From: WTFV01 sp965200895 | GTDB lineage: Bacteria > Acidobacteriota > Vicinamibacteria > Vicinamibacterales > UBA8438 | Length of the DNA: 64,000 nt | Assembly: GCA_965200895.1 (NCBI GenBank) | Contig: CBDAVM010000001.1 | Span: 1,922,001 to 1,986,000 of the forward strand | Direction of reading: 5' to 3' | Shown here: positions 44,028 to 52,008 of the stretch, in pieces | How positions within the stretch are numbered: the first letter of the stretch is position 1 | Layout: each line of letters opens with the position of its first letter | Made by a program: the position numbers and the translations under genes | Notes under the pieces: model-generated | What the model saw: only the letters and a program-made list of their open reading frames with translations | Database searches by the model: none | What the model was told of the DNA's origin: nothing

Positions 44028-44066
44028 TGCGCAGCGTTCGTTGTCCTGATCCGGAAAGCAGGGAGG

Positions 44067-45020
44067 ATGGAAATCACAAGTCCCGCCGGGAGTGGCCTCG
44101 TACTGTTGTTGTGCGTGCTCGGGTCCGGTTGCATCCCCGGCGCTGAACGGGAACCGGCGGCGTACGACGGACGCGTACCCTTGCCGGAGGCCTTCACGGA
44201 CGATGTGGTCGACGCTGCGCGGCGTTTCGTGCGGCCGTCGAACGACGGGCGGCTCGCGGTGCTCGAGGAGGAGCTGCGACAACGGGAGTTGCCGTACGCG
44301 CTGCAGACGTTCCCGCGGGAGGGGGCGAACGACGACCGATCCGACGGTCACAACGTGGTGGTGAGTCTTGGCGCGGGTCCGCCGCGGGTAATCGTCGGTG
44401 GCCACTTCGATGCCGCCCGACTGGAAGGCGGCGCCCTGGGCGAGGGCGTGGTCGACAACGCGGCCGGTGTGCTCGTGCTCCTGCGCGTGGCCGAGACCCT
44501 CCGCGACGCCGCCCTGCAGCAGGCGGTGCACGTCGTCTTCTTCGACATGGAGGAGCTCGGGCTGCTCGGATCGCGCGCCTACGTGAAGGCGCTGGACCCG
44601 GCGCCCGATGCGGTGATGGTGAACGTGGACATCGTGGGCTATGGTGACACGCTGCTGTACGGACCCGGCGACCTCTCTCCCGAACATCTCCTGGCCGGCC
44701 ACGTGCAACGCGCCTGCGCCCGTCACGTCATCGCCTGCGTGGGTACCCCCCGCATGCCGCCGAGCGACGATCGCAGCTTCGCGCAGGCCGGGATTCCGGC
44801 AGTTTCGCTCGCCATGCTGCCGGCGGAGGAGGTCCATCGCATCTGGCTGTTCCTCAACGGCGAGCTGACCGACACGCTCCGGCGTGCGCTCGCGCCCCCC
44901 ATTCTGCGGACGATACACACCGAACGGGACACGGCGGACAAACTGGAGCCCGAAGCGTTGACGCGCGCCGCGCGCATCGTCACCGACCTTGCGATCAGCC
45001 TGGACCGGGCAACGCAGTAG
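44067..45020 (+). CDS. M28-family zinc peptidase, predicted lipoprotein
   Basis: The 317-residue product has a signal sequence with lipobox LGSGC near residue 22, so it should be lipid-anchored in the envelope. The M28 aminopeptidase fold is visible: IVGGHFDAARLEG (His, Asp), EGVVDNAAGVLVLLRVAE (Asp), FFDMEELGLLGSRAYV (Glu-Glu), NVDIVGYGD, and a C-terminal His in RTIHTERDT. All metal ligands seem present. ATG 44067 has GGGAGG immediately before it, closer than usual. Substrate unknown. Its last codons are duplicated downstream (45083-45125). It converges on the RiPP operon. Confidence 0.85.
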   Translation: MEITSPAGSGLVLLLCVLGSGCIPGAEREPAAYDGRVPLPEAFTDDVVDAARRFVRPSNDGRLAVLEEELRQRELPYALQTFPREGANDDRSDGHNVVVSLGAGPPRVIVGGHFDAARLEGGALGEGVVDNAAGVLVLLRVAETLRDAALQQAVHVVFFDMEELGLLGSRAYVKALDPAPDAVMVNVDIVGYGDTLLYGPGDLSPEHLLAGHVQRACARHVIACVGTPRMPPSDDRSFAQAGIPAVSLAMLPAEEVHRIWLFLNGELTDTLRRALAPPILRTIHTERDTADKLEPEALTRAARIVTDLAISLDRATQ

Positions 45021-45294
45021 GGGGCAGCGGAAGCCGACCGTTTCGCGAGGCCGCGCGGCGACCGGCTGGACGCCGATCGCGCGCAACGCAGCAGGGGCAG
45101 CGGGAGCCGACCGTTCGCGAGGCCGGCACCGTGGTGGAACGGATGCGCGTCGGCGAGAGACTGCTCTCCGGTCGAGTCAAGGCAGCAACCAGGGGCGTGG
45201 CACGCGTAGGCAACCAGGGGCGTGGCACGCGTAGGCAACATCGATGCATCGAATGGTGCGGTCACGGGTCGAGTCAAGGCAGCAGCCAGGGGCC
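45009..45294. repeat. Duplicated gene ends and 25-bp tandem repeat between convergent genes
   Basis: Three repeats fill this 253-bp gap. The 3' end of the M28 gene (45009-45053) recurs at 45083-45125, 74 bases on. CAACCAGGGGCGTGGCACGC plus GTAGG (25 bp) occurs twice in exact tandem at 45186-45235. GGTCGAGTCAAGGCAGCA, the 3' end of the HELGH gene, occurs at 45170 and in place at 45267. Both convergent genes thus have a second copy of their last codons in the gap. Confidence 0.8.
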
Positions 45295-45969
45295 GAGCAC
45301 GCGGGCGTACAGGAACAGGCCGGTGCCCATGCCCGCGGTCATGGAAGCGACCGCCAGGATGCGCGCGCCGGGAGGGAGGAAGCGCGCGAGCCAGGCGGTG
45401 GAGACGACCAGCACGAGCAGACCGAACGCCACGAACACCTGGACCGGAATGCCGGTCAGTATCGAGATACGGAGTTCGTCGTAGTTCGTCGGTCTGTACA
45501 TGCCGAGCGCTTCGCGCACCATATGGATGACGCCGACGGCTATGCGAGCCTGGGCCAGGAGGGCCACGGCGATGAGGCCCGGGTGTGGGTGCCACTTGGC
45601 ACAACCGCAGCAGCAAGCGGCGACGGTTGCGTACGTGATCGCTGGCCCGATGGCGTCGGAGAGTACGATGCCCCAGATTGGCGCCACGGCGGCGGCGGCG
45701 TCCAGATCCGCACGCTGGACGGCCTCCCAGAACTCCTGGAGATCCCACGTGACGGTGGAATAGTGCAGCGCGAGGTCGGGCACGCCGAGCGCGAACAGCA
45801 CCACGTAGTGGCCGAGCTCGTGGGGAAGGATGGCGAAAGGGGCTGCGAGGAGGGCGCCCAGGCCCCATTCCAGGACAACCGCGCGGCGCGAGACCGGCCG
45901 TTCGGCCTCGCGCCGGCTGTCGGTTCCCAGGCTCGGTGCGCCGGAGCTAGACGTCGCCGGTTTCGTCAT
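45274..45969 (-). CDS. Membrane protein with HELGH motif (putative site-2-like protease)
   Basis: From ATG 45969 the 231-residue product has about five hydrophobic segments. The first carries FAILPHELGHYVVLFALG, an HExxH zinc site (H50, E51, H54) placed inside a membrane segment as in M50 peptidases. A second, M50-like NxxPxxxxDG motif is not obvious, though the GLIAVALLAQARIAVGVIHM segment follows. It also resembles membrane proteins of unknown role. The start overlaps the small peptide gene upstream by 23 bases, making it the last gene of the RiPP minus operon. Possible roles are leader-peptide trimming or immunity; neither is shown. Confidence 0.65.
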   Translation of the reverse strand: MTKPATSSSGAPSLGTDSRREAERPVSRRAVVLEWGLGALLAAPFAILPHELGHYVVLFALGVPDLALHYSTVTWDLQEFWEAVQRADLDAAAAVAPIWGIVLSDAIGPAITYATVAACCCGCAKWHPHPGLIAVALLAQARIAVGVIHMVREALGMYRPTNYDELRISILTGIPVQVFVAFGLLVLVVSTAWLARFLPPGARILAVASMTAGMGTGLFLYARVLGPWLLP

Positions 45970-46135
45970 GTCCCGTGTCCGGCAGGCCGTCGATTTCGTG
46001 CCGGTTGCAGGTGTCCGATCCTGGTGCCAGGGGCCGCATGAGGCCGCCCGTGACCGTTTCGAGGTCTTCGTCGGAGACCGGTCCGACCGGCACGCGCAGG
46101 CTCTGGGTGTTCGCAAGTTCTTCGGGTCGCGTCAC
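45947..46135 (-). CDS. Small peptide with double-glycine leader (second RiPP precursor candidate)
   Basis: A 62-residue peptide: the first half ends in VSDEDLETVTGG (Gly-Gly at residues 30-31), the classic cleavage pattern for C39 transporters and lanthipeptide leaders. The second half (32-62) has one Cys (in GSDTCNRHE), one Ser and three Thr, so it could form a single lanthionine ring. It is very acidic at the end. It sits 12 bp after idi and overlaps the HELGH gene, in one operon with lanM. The frame is short and could be coincidental, but the GG leader in this place makes it a good candidate. Confidence 0.6.
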   Translation of the reverse strand: MTRPEELANTQSLRVPVGPVSDEDLETVTGGLMRPLAPGSDTCNRHEIDGLPDTGHDETGDV

Positions 46136-46147
46136 GGTGTTCCTCCT

Positions 46148-46714
46148 TCAAACTGTCTGGTTGTTGTCGAGCGCACGGCAAGGCAGGCCGCGCGCCAGAA
46201 GCCCGTTGAGGGCGAGTTCGAACCATGCCGTGAAAACGCTGCGCTCTGCTGCGAGTCGTGACTTGATGACCGGCACGCGCTCCCATCTGCAGTCGTCCAC
46301 CTCACGCGCGTCCGGCGTGGGAGATCCGGGGAACCGTCCTGCGAGCACGTGATCGTATTCGTGCTCCACGAGGCCGCCGTCCAACACCGCTCGGTAGACG
46401 AAGCCGAATACAGGGTCGAAAGGACAGTCGAAGCCCATCTCCTCGTACAGCCGTCCATGGGCGGCGTTCAGGACAGACTCCCCGACGCGCGGGTGGCTGC
46501 AGCACGTGTTGGACCACAGACCGCCGGAGTGGTACTTGCTTCGCGCCCGTCGCTGCAGCAGCAGGCGGTCGGCGTCGTCGAAGACGAAGATGGAGAATGC
46601 GCGGTGCAGAATCCCGTTGCGGTGCGCCGCCATCTTCTCCACCCTGCCGATCTCGTGGTCGTGTTCATCGACAGCGATCAGCATCGTCGGACATTCGAGC
46701 GTCGCATCCTGCAT
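46148..46714 (-). CDS. idi: Isopentenyl-diphosphate delta-isomerase, type I
   Basis: Idi interconverts isopentenyl and dimethylallyl diphosphate. The 188-residue protein has the Nudix-like IDI fold: GILHRAFSIFVFDDADRLLLQRRA, the active-site Cys in WSNTCCSHPRVGES, GRLYEEMGF with metal-binding Glu pair, and EYDHVLAG. It is complete. It lies inside the RiPP operon: 17 bp after the unrecognised gene and 12 bp before the second peptide. In most bacteria idi stands among isoprenoid genes, so this position is unusual and suggests a local need for dimethylallyl diphosphate. It could also be a displaced housekeeping copy. Confidence 0.92.
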   Translation of the reverse strand: MQDATLECPTMLIAVDEHDHEIGRVEKMAAHRNGILHRAFSIFVFDDADRLLLQRRARSKYHSGGLWSNTCCSHPRVGESVLNAAHGRLYEEMGFDCPFDPVFGFVYRAVLDGGLVEHEYDHVLAGRFPGSPTPDAREVDDCRWERVPVIKSRLAAERSVFTAWFELALNGLLARGLPCRALDNNQTV

Positions 46715-46731
46715 GACTTGCCGCTCCCCGG

Positions 46732-47814
46732 CTAGCGTCGCTCTCGGCGACGGTAGTACCGCGCGAAGAGGTAACCCTTGGTTTCCGTTCCGGAACCCGG
46801 TTCATGGACGAACTTGACGTGATTGATCCGGCGCTCGACCAGACTCCACCCCAGGTCGTGCGGCATCATCGCCGCCGAGCGCCCGGGCCAGGTCAGGAGC
46901 GCGTCGCGTTTCGCGCGGGTGCACAGGCCCTGCGCCACCAGCCCATCGAGGAGATCGAGTTCCTCGTCGCCGGTTGAGCCCGCGAGTTGACAGGATTGCG
47001 CGAACGGCCGTTCGATGCCGATACGGGGCAGGAATCCGCTCCGCTCGTCGATGTCGAGGTGCAGCATCGGCACGTACCACGGTCCACCGACTCCGTCGGC
47101 GAGCGCTGCTCGATCCGCGACCTCGACGACGTCCCGGCCCGTGACCGAGGCCGTTGCGGCGAGGTAGCCGGCGGCGTCGGCCGCCGGGACCTTCGCGACG
47201 CAGACGCGGACGGTCGGTGTCCGGCGACCGGCCATGAATCCGATGTAGGGGATCGCGGCTTCCGCCGGCAATTGAGCCACGCTGGTGGCGACGCAGTCAC
47301 GAACGACGCGCGACGCCGGACGTCCCGTGAGGACCTCGACCACCGTCAGCGTTCGGCGGCACAGATCCTGGGCTGAATGGGTTCTTCGATGCGGCGCGCG
47401 CAGCCTGCAGAACACACCCGGCGCCGGCGGACCGGTTTCGATGCCCGCCGTGCGCGGCTCGACGTCGTACTCGAGCCAGACGTGCTCGATCAGGTCGTGC
47501 AAGCGAGTTCGCGATGCCGTCCATCGTCGGCAGAACGCGGCGAGGTGGCGTCGTCCCGGATCTTCACGCCGAATACCACTCGAGGTTCTCGTGGGGGGCG
47601 CAGCCAGGAGTACGCCGCCCTCTTCGCGCACGATGATGACGAGATCGACACGGATCGATCGGGCGTGGAGTCGGCATTCGAAGTGGATGCCGTCCGTGAT
47701 CTCGGGCTGCAGGTGCTCGACGGCCGCGCACGCCCGTTCGAACGCATCGGCAGTGACGAGGGCCTGCGGCAGAAACGGCCGCATCACGTCGAGCGTGCCG
47801 GCCAGCGTGGGCAT
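46732..47814 (-). CDS. Unrecognised protein of the lanM operon, five beta-hairpin/helix repeats
   Basis: I do not recognise a named family for this 360-residue protein. It starts at ATG 47814, five bases after lanM; GTG 47829 is an alternative. By eye it has five strand-turn-strand units separated by helical stretches: IRVDLVIIVREEGGVLLAAP, HVWLEYDVEP...PGVFCRL, IGFMAGRRTPTVRVCVAKVP, MLHLDIDERSGFLPRIGIER, and HVKFVHEPGSG...GYLFARYYRR. That order recalls ABBA-type (five-fold) prenyltransferases such as those of cyanobactins, and idi follows directly. The resemblance is one of layout only. I have an impression of similar uncharacterised proteins beside lanM genes in cyanobacteria, which I cannot check here. 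Confidence 0.7.
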   Translation of the reverse strand: MPTLAGTLDVMRPFLPQALVTADAFERACAAVEHLQPEITDGIHFECRLHARSIRVDLVIIVREEGGVLLAAPPTRTSSGIRREDPGRRHLAAFCRRWTASRTRLHDLIEHVWLEYDVEPRTAGIETGPPAPGVFCRLRAPHRRTHSAQDLCRRTLTVVEVLTGRPASRVVRDCVATSVAQLPAEAAIPYIGFMAGRRTPTVRVCVAKVPAADAAGYLAATASVTGRDVVEVADRAALADGVGGPWYVPMLHLDIDERSGFLPRIGIERPFAQSCQLAGSTGDEELDLLDGLVAQGLCTRAKRDALLTWPGRSAAMMPHDLGWSLVERRINHVKFVHEPGSGTETKGYLFARYYRRRERR

Positions 47815-47819
47815 TGCAG

Positions 47820-50800
47820 TCACTCCCACAACAACACGGAGGGCACGGTGTCCGACGCCTGCATGCGCAGCAGTTCGTAACCGATCCCCGATATGCCCTG
47901 GAACAGTCCGGGACGGAAGCCCTCGTCGGTACCGGTCGCGTAGCGCCCTTCTCTAAGAGCTCGCGCCACAGTCTGGTGGCCGAGAGTCACCGCAGCATCG
48001 CAGAGATCATGCCGCCCGAACCGCAGCCCGGCGGAGAAGAGGAAGTCCGCACGCCCCATTCGTCCGCAGCAGAGTCCATCCGGCTCGGCAACTTCGGTGC
48101 CGGACATGGTCTCGAGGGCGGCCTCGACCTCGAAACGCGCGTCTGAATCGGAATCGTCAAGAGTAGCGAGCCGGGCGAGTCCGACGCCGCTCGAGCCGCG
48201 GCACCAGGACCTGCTCCGGTTGCCGGACGCATCCCATTTCATCCGTCGTGGCGCCCCCGGGCGTGTGGGCCGTCGTACCAGGCGCCTGCGCTCGAAGGCC
48301 CACGTTTCCGTCGCCGCAAGCCGGAAGTCGTCCCGGCCCGTCACGTTGGCGAGTCGTTCAAGGGCGCATGCGATTCCGCTCGTCCCATGCGCGAAGCCGG
48401 TCGCGACGCCGTTTCCTGGCGTGCGCCATGCGCGCAGGCCGGTCACGGAATCCGTGGTGCGGCGCTCGAGAAGATGGTCGCCGCACTGAACGGCGCGGTG
48501 CAACGAAGTGTCATCGCCGGTCATCTGGTGGAAGGTCAGCAGTCCCAGCAGGGCACCGGCCGCCCCCGACATCACGTCGAACTTGTCGTCGGCTGCTACG
48601 GTGGTTGGAGTGATCGCGTCAGCCGCTGCACCTGCGGCGGTGACGTAGATCGAGTCGCCGAGCGATCTGCCGACCCGCGTCAGCGCGTAGACGAGTCCGC
48701 CGAGGCCGACGGTACCCCCGATGCCGATCTGAGCCGCCAGCTCGCTTCGACGCGCACGGTTGCCGAGCCGTCCGCACAGTGGCGCGAGGGCGCGTGTCGC
48801 AAGCTCGTGCGCCGTGCCGCAGGCCGTGACTGCGCCGGCCGTGGCCAGGAACAGCGCAATTCCTGTCGTCCCTCCGAAGAGGCTGATCCCGACCGGTTCC
48901 AGCCTCGGTGTGGTGCCGGCCGGGCCGCCGAGCCCGTGCCAGGTGATCGCATCACCGTCGTGGACAGCGAGGCGCTCCAGCAGATCGACGATGGCCTGGA
49001 TCTCCACAAGGGCCTGCCGCCGGCTCGGCTCCTTGCCGGGATGGCGCGCTGCGCGCATACGCCGTGTCCGGTTGCGGTGTTTGACGTCGGCAATCGCAAA
49101 GGACATCCGAAGCAGGCCAAGCTGCTGTTCCAGATCGTCTGCATTCAACGACGCAAGACGCTCGGAGACCGAGTGCCCGGCGCAGTCGAGCCGTTGTGCG
49201 AGGCGCGCTCCGACAGAGGACTGAAGGACCGGCTGGTCCATGTGACCGACGAACAAGGGAATGTCCAGTCGCTCGAGCTCGATCCGCTCCGCGACTCGTG
49301 TGGCCCAGCCGGCCGGGCGCCGGGGCGACGCGAGTGTCGGGGCGGTGATGACGTCCAGGGCGATGCTCCAGTCGGGTCCGGATGTCACGTGCTGTGGAAG
49401 GAGCGCGTTCTCAAGTAGAGCCGCGTAGCTGCGTGTGTCGCGGATCAGAACTCGGAATTCCTCGCGTTCGAGCTGGCGAAGCTCTCCCGCGGAGCAGAGC
49501 GGCATCCGGTTTCGTCTGAGAGCTTCGTACATATGGCGAAAGCCCTCCAGCAACGGATCGACATAGTCCGACGCCGGGTGTACGCGTCCATCCAACGTCG
49601 GCGCGTTGTGTTCCGATTGGACCGGGAGGCCGCTGCCGCGCCAGGCCATCCAGTCGGTGTTCGTGTGCGCCACGGCATGCCCGGACGGCCGATGAGGATC
49701 CGGGTCCGCGAGCCCGCCGACAATCCGAAAGACGCCGGCGACGTTGCGGCTGGCGATGGGTGGCATGCCGGTACGGAAGACGCTTCCGGCTGGCGACTTC
49801 CCGGTTGTGGGCTCGGCGCTTCGTCTTCGCCCGGAGTCGGCCAGCGGCGCGCCAACGATGCACTCGAGATCGATCGGGACCGGATATTCTCCGCAGGCGA
49901 TCACGTTGCCGGCGTGGAGATCGGAACCGCCGAGGGCGTAGACGAGACACGTGAGCATGCCGGCGCGGCGATAGAAACGTTCGACGGCCGTGCGGTCGAT
50001 GCACGGGGCTGCTTCCACCAGTTCCGCCCAGCCGTAGCTGCCGCGGTGGAGCACGTTGTAACGTTTCGTCACGGACGCGTTGCACGTGCGCGCGATCTCG
50101 GCGACGAGATTCGAGAACAGTAGATCGAGAGCAAGCGGCCGCGGTTTGTACACGAATCCGGCCCCGGATTCGCATCGCAGCAGACAGACCGTCTGTCCTT
50201 CTCGATGAGGATCGGACAGGTCCGGTACTACGCCGGTGACCTGCAGTCCGCGATCCCGGATGCGGAAAGTGGTGCTGATGGCGTCGGCGTCGCGATCGAG
50301 CCGTCGCACCAGGTTCACGGTGGAAGATATCCACTGCTGGCAACAGGTGGCGAGCAGTCTGGCGAGCATCGGATACCGCAGGAGCCATTCCGCGAACTTG
50401 TCTCCGTCCAGAGCATGAACGAAGGTGTGGTAGAGCCGCCGGCCACGCGACGTGAGGTCACGCAGGTCGGGGAGAGCAGGTTCGGCATGCGCGGCGCGGA
50501 AGGCGTCGAACTCGGCGCAGAGCGTGCGCGCCGCCACGCGGCACAGTCTGCCCAGGAGGCCGCGTTCGAGATCGGCGAATGCGGTGGGCGACAGGCGCTC
50601 CTGGCAGGGTCCCAGACAAGTCCGCACGCGACGCACGGCCTCTGGAATCAATCGCCACAGCAGATCCTCGAACGGTTGCGGAGCGTGCCGATCGAGGACG
50701 TTCTCGGCGGCGTGGGCCTGGTCGAAGCCGGTGTCGGAGGTTGCCGTGTCGAGGAAGGTGGCCCAGTCCGGTAGAGCTCCCGGGGCTTTCAGCCTGACGG

Positions 50801-51029
50801 GACCGAGCAGCTTGCAGGCCGACTCGAGATCGAGCCCGTCCCAGCGCAGGCGTTTCTCGAACCGGTTTGCATCGCCGTTCGCGACATGCTTGCACCACTT
50901 GCGCAAACGTATCCCGGCGGCTCCGGCAGACTGTCCGGAGCCGCCGGGGATCACGGCGGCGCTGAGGCGCTCCGACAGCGTCATCGACTCCTCCACCATC
51001 CAACGCAGGTCCTGAGGTCGGAACGCCAT
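47820..51029 (-). CDS. lanM: Class II lanthipeptide synthetase LanM (CCG type)
   Basis: LanM phosphorylates and dehydrates Ser/Thr in a precursor and then forms lanthionine rings. The 1069-residue protein from ATG 51029 has both domains. The N-terminal dehydratase (DUF4135) shows FVYKPRPLALDLLF near residue 290, GSDLHAGNV near 371 and YPVPIDLECIVG near 384. The LanC-like cyclase (from about 750) has GISLFGGTTGIALFLA and FAHGTSGIACAL, and zinc ligands Cys943 (SWCRGSSG), Cys987 and Cys988 (LCCGRMGRADFL). Most LanC domains have Cys-His at the last pair; Cys-Cys defines the ProcM-like CCG group, known for broad substrate use. The precursor gene ends 34 bp upstream. Confidence 0.95.
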   Translation of the reverse strand: MAFRPQDLRWMVEESMTLSERLSAAVIPGGSGQSAGAAGIRLRKWCKHVANGDANRFEKRLRWDGLDLESACKLLGPVRLKAPGALPDWATFLDTATSDTGFDQAHAAENVLDRHAPQPFEDLLWRLIPEAVRRVRTCLGPCQERLSPTAFADLERGLLGRLCRVAARTLCAEFDAFRAAHAEPALPDLRDLTSRGRRLYHTFVHALDGDKFAEWLLRYPMLARLLATCCQQWISSTVNLVRRLDRDADAISTTFRIRDRGLQVTGVVPDLSDPHREGQTVCLLRCESGAGFVYKPRPLALDLLFSNLVAEIARTCNASVTKRYNVLHRGSYGWAELVEAAPCIDRTAVERFYRRAGMLTCLVYALGGSDLHAGNVIACGEYPVPIDLECIVGAPLADSGRRRSAEPTTGKSPAGSVFRTGMPPIASRNVAGVFRIVGGLADPDPHRPSGHAVAHTNTDWMAWRGSGLPVQSEHNAPTLDGRVHPASDYVDPLLEGFRHMYEALRRNRMPLCSAGELRQLEREEFRVLIRDTRSYAALLENALLPQHVTSGPDWSIALDVITAPTLASPRRPAGWATRVAERIELERLDIPLFVGHMDQPVLQSSVGARLAQRLDCAGHSVSERLASLNADDLEQQLGLLRMSFAIADVKHRNRTRRMRAARHPGKEPSRRQALVEIQAIVDLLERLAVHDGDAITWHGLGGPAGTTPRLEPVGISLFGGTTGIALFLATAGAVTACGTAHELATRALAPLCGRLGNRARRSELAAQIGIGGTVGLGGLVYALTRVGRSLGDSIYVTAAGAAADAITPTTVAADDKFDVMSGAAGALLGLLTFHQMTGDDTSLHRAVQCGDHLLERRTTDSVTGLRAWRTPGNGVATGFAHGTSGIACALERLANVTGRDDFRLAATETWAFERRRLVRRPTRPGAPRRMKWDASGNRSRSWCRGSSGVGLARLATLDDSDSDARFEVEAALETMSGTEVAEPDGLCCGRMGRADFLFSAGLRFGRHDLCDAAVTLGHQTVARALREGRYATGTDEGFRPGLFQGISGIGYELLRMQASDTVPSVLLWE

Positions 51030-51063
51030 CGGTCGCTTCTCGCGCGAGTGGTCCTGGCTGGAG

Positions 51064-51366
51064 CTAGAACGAGAACCAGCAGATGTTGATGTCGCCGACC
51101 TCGATGTTCTCGCAGCCGCCGGCAACCGCTTCGAGTTGCTCGGGGGTCAACTCGTTCGTGGGTACGGCATCCGGCAGAACGAACATCGCGTCACAGTCGG
51201 CGTCCTTCTCAATGAACTTGACCCGCAGGTTCTCGGGGATCTGCCTTCCGGCCGCCTGCTCCAGGGCAGCCCGCGGGTCGGTCAGCAGTGCGGTGCGGAA
51301 CTCGCTGTCCACGGCGCTTCGCGCCAGCAGCTCCTGCACCTTTCCGTTGTCGGTTGTATTCGCCAT
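51064..51366 (-). CDS. NHLP-leader lanthipeptide precursor
   Basis: An exactly 100-residue peptide. Residues 1-84 form a nitrile-hydratase-like leader (NHLP): LLARSAVDSEFRTALLTDP, ALEQAAGRQIPENLRVKFIE, MFVLPD, and the helix LTPEQLEAVAGG ending in Gly83-Gly84. The core is CENIEVGDINICWFSF (85-100). It has two Cys and only one Ser, no Thr, so at most one lanthionine can form (Ser99 with Cys85 or Cys96), with one Cys left free. ATG 51366 has an AGGAGG site before it. It is the first gene of the minus operon and is 34 bp from lanM. Confidence 0.9.
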   Translation of the reverse strand: MANTTDNGKVQELLARSAVDSEFRTALLTDPRAALEQAAGRQIPENLRVKFIEKDADCDAMFVLPDAVPTNELTPEQLEAVAGGCENIEVGDINICWFSF

Positions 51367-52008
51367 CTCGGTTCCTCCTGTTCGGTGCGACTGAACGTGA
51401 CGAGACGCGCCCAACGCGCGTCCCAGGACAGCGTTTCCAGCAGCAAGCCCCGTGCCATGCGTCGACAACGGCAGGTGGCCCGTGTGAGCCGGTGGGCATC
51501 GTTCCGACGGGAGTCGCGCCGGTTCCGGTCTCCAGGTGCTCCACGTCAACTCCGGTTGACATGGCAGTGACGTTGGAAGGCACGGACCCGCGGCAGAGCG
51601 GGATTATCCGGCATGGATATCCCGCCCCGCGGCGATTTCGCCGACGAGCAAACCGAGGGGGCGTCCGGACAATCCGCTGGCGCCGCAGATCCCCGCCGGC
51701 GCCGACGACTCGACGACAAACCGGGCTGGAAACGGCGACGGAACGATCTGATCGGTGTGGGTGCGAGCGTGTCACCCGATGTTTCCCTTGCACCGGCATG
51801 GGAGACGGCGCGCGGGTTGAGCAGTGATGGCTCGACTGTCGTCCGGTCTCGCCGTTCTTCCTCCATACGACCTTGCCTTGCGCCCTGCCCTCCCGACGGC
51901 GGCTGTCGGATCGCGTCTCCGCGAACCGGTGCCGCATGTGGCACGCGGTTTGTATCGAATGGCGGCACGCGCGGCTCCAACGGCGGTGCGAGATTGGAAC
52001 TGGAATTC
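51367..52008. promoter_or_regulatory. Divergent control region of the RiPP locus with a palindrome
   Basis: This 642-bp gap separates the two RiPP operons. GTCAAC TCCG GTTGAC (51545-51560) is a perfect palindrome with 6-bp arms, a candidate operator. No clear -35/-10 pair stands out on either strand. Frames run through the gap on both strands, including an N-terminal extension of the TolC-like frame from 51613, but none shows homology or a leader motif. No regulator gene is present nearby. Confidence 0.45.

Noticed and set aside
46148..46714. idi as plain housekeeping gene with no link to the RiPP genes
   Set aside because: Possible, but the 17-bp and 12-bp gaps to its neighbours inside one operon make a functional link the better working view.
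51209..51937. Third RiPP precursor in the frame with CCWKRCPGT
   Set aside because: It runs through the real precursor gene in another frame and has no GG leader before the Cys-rich part.
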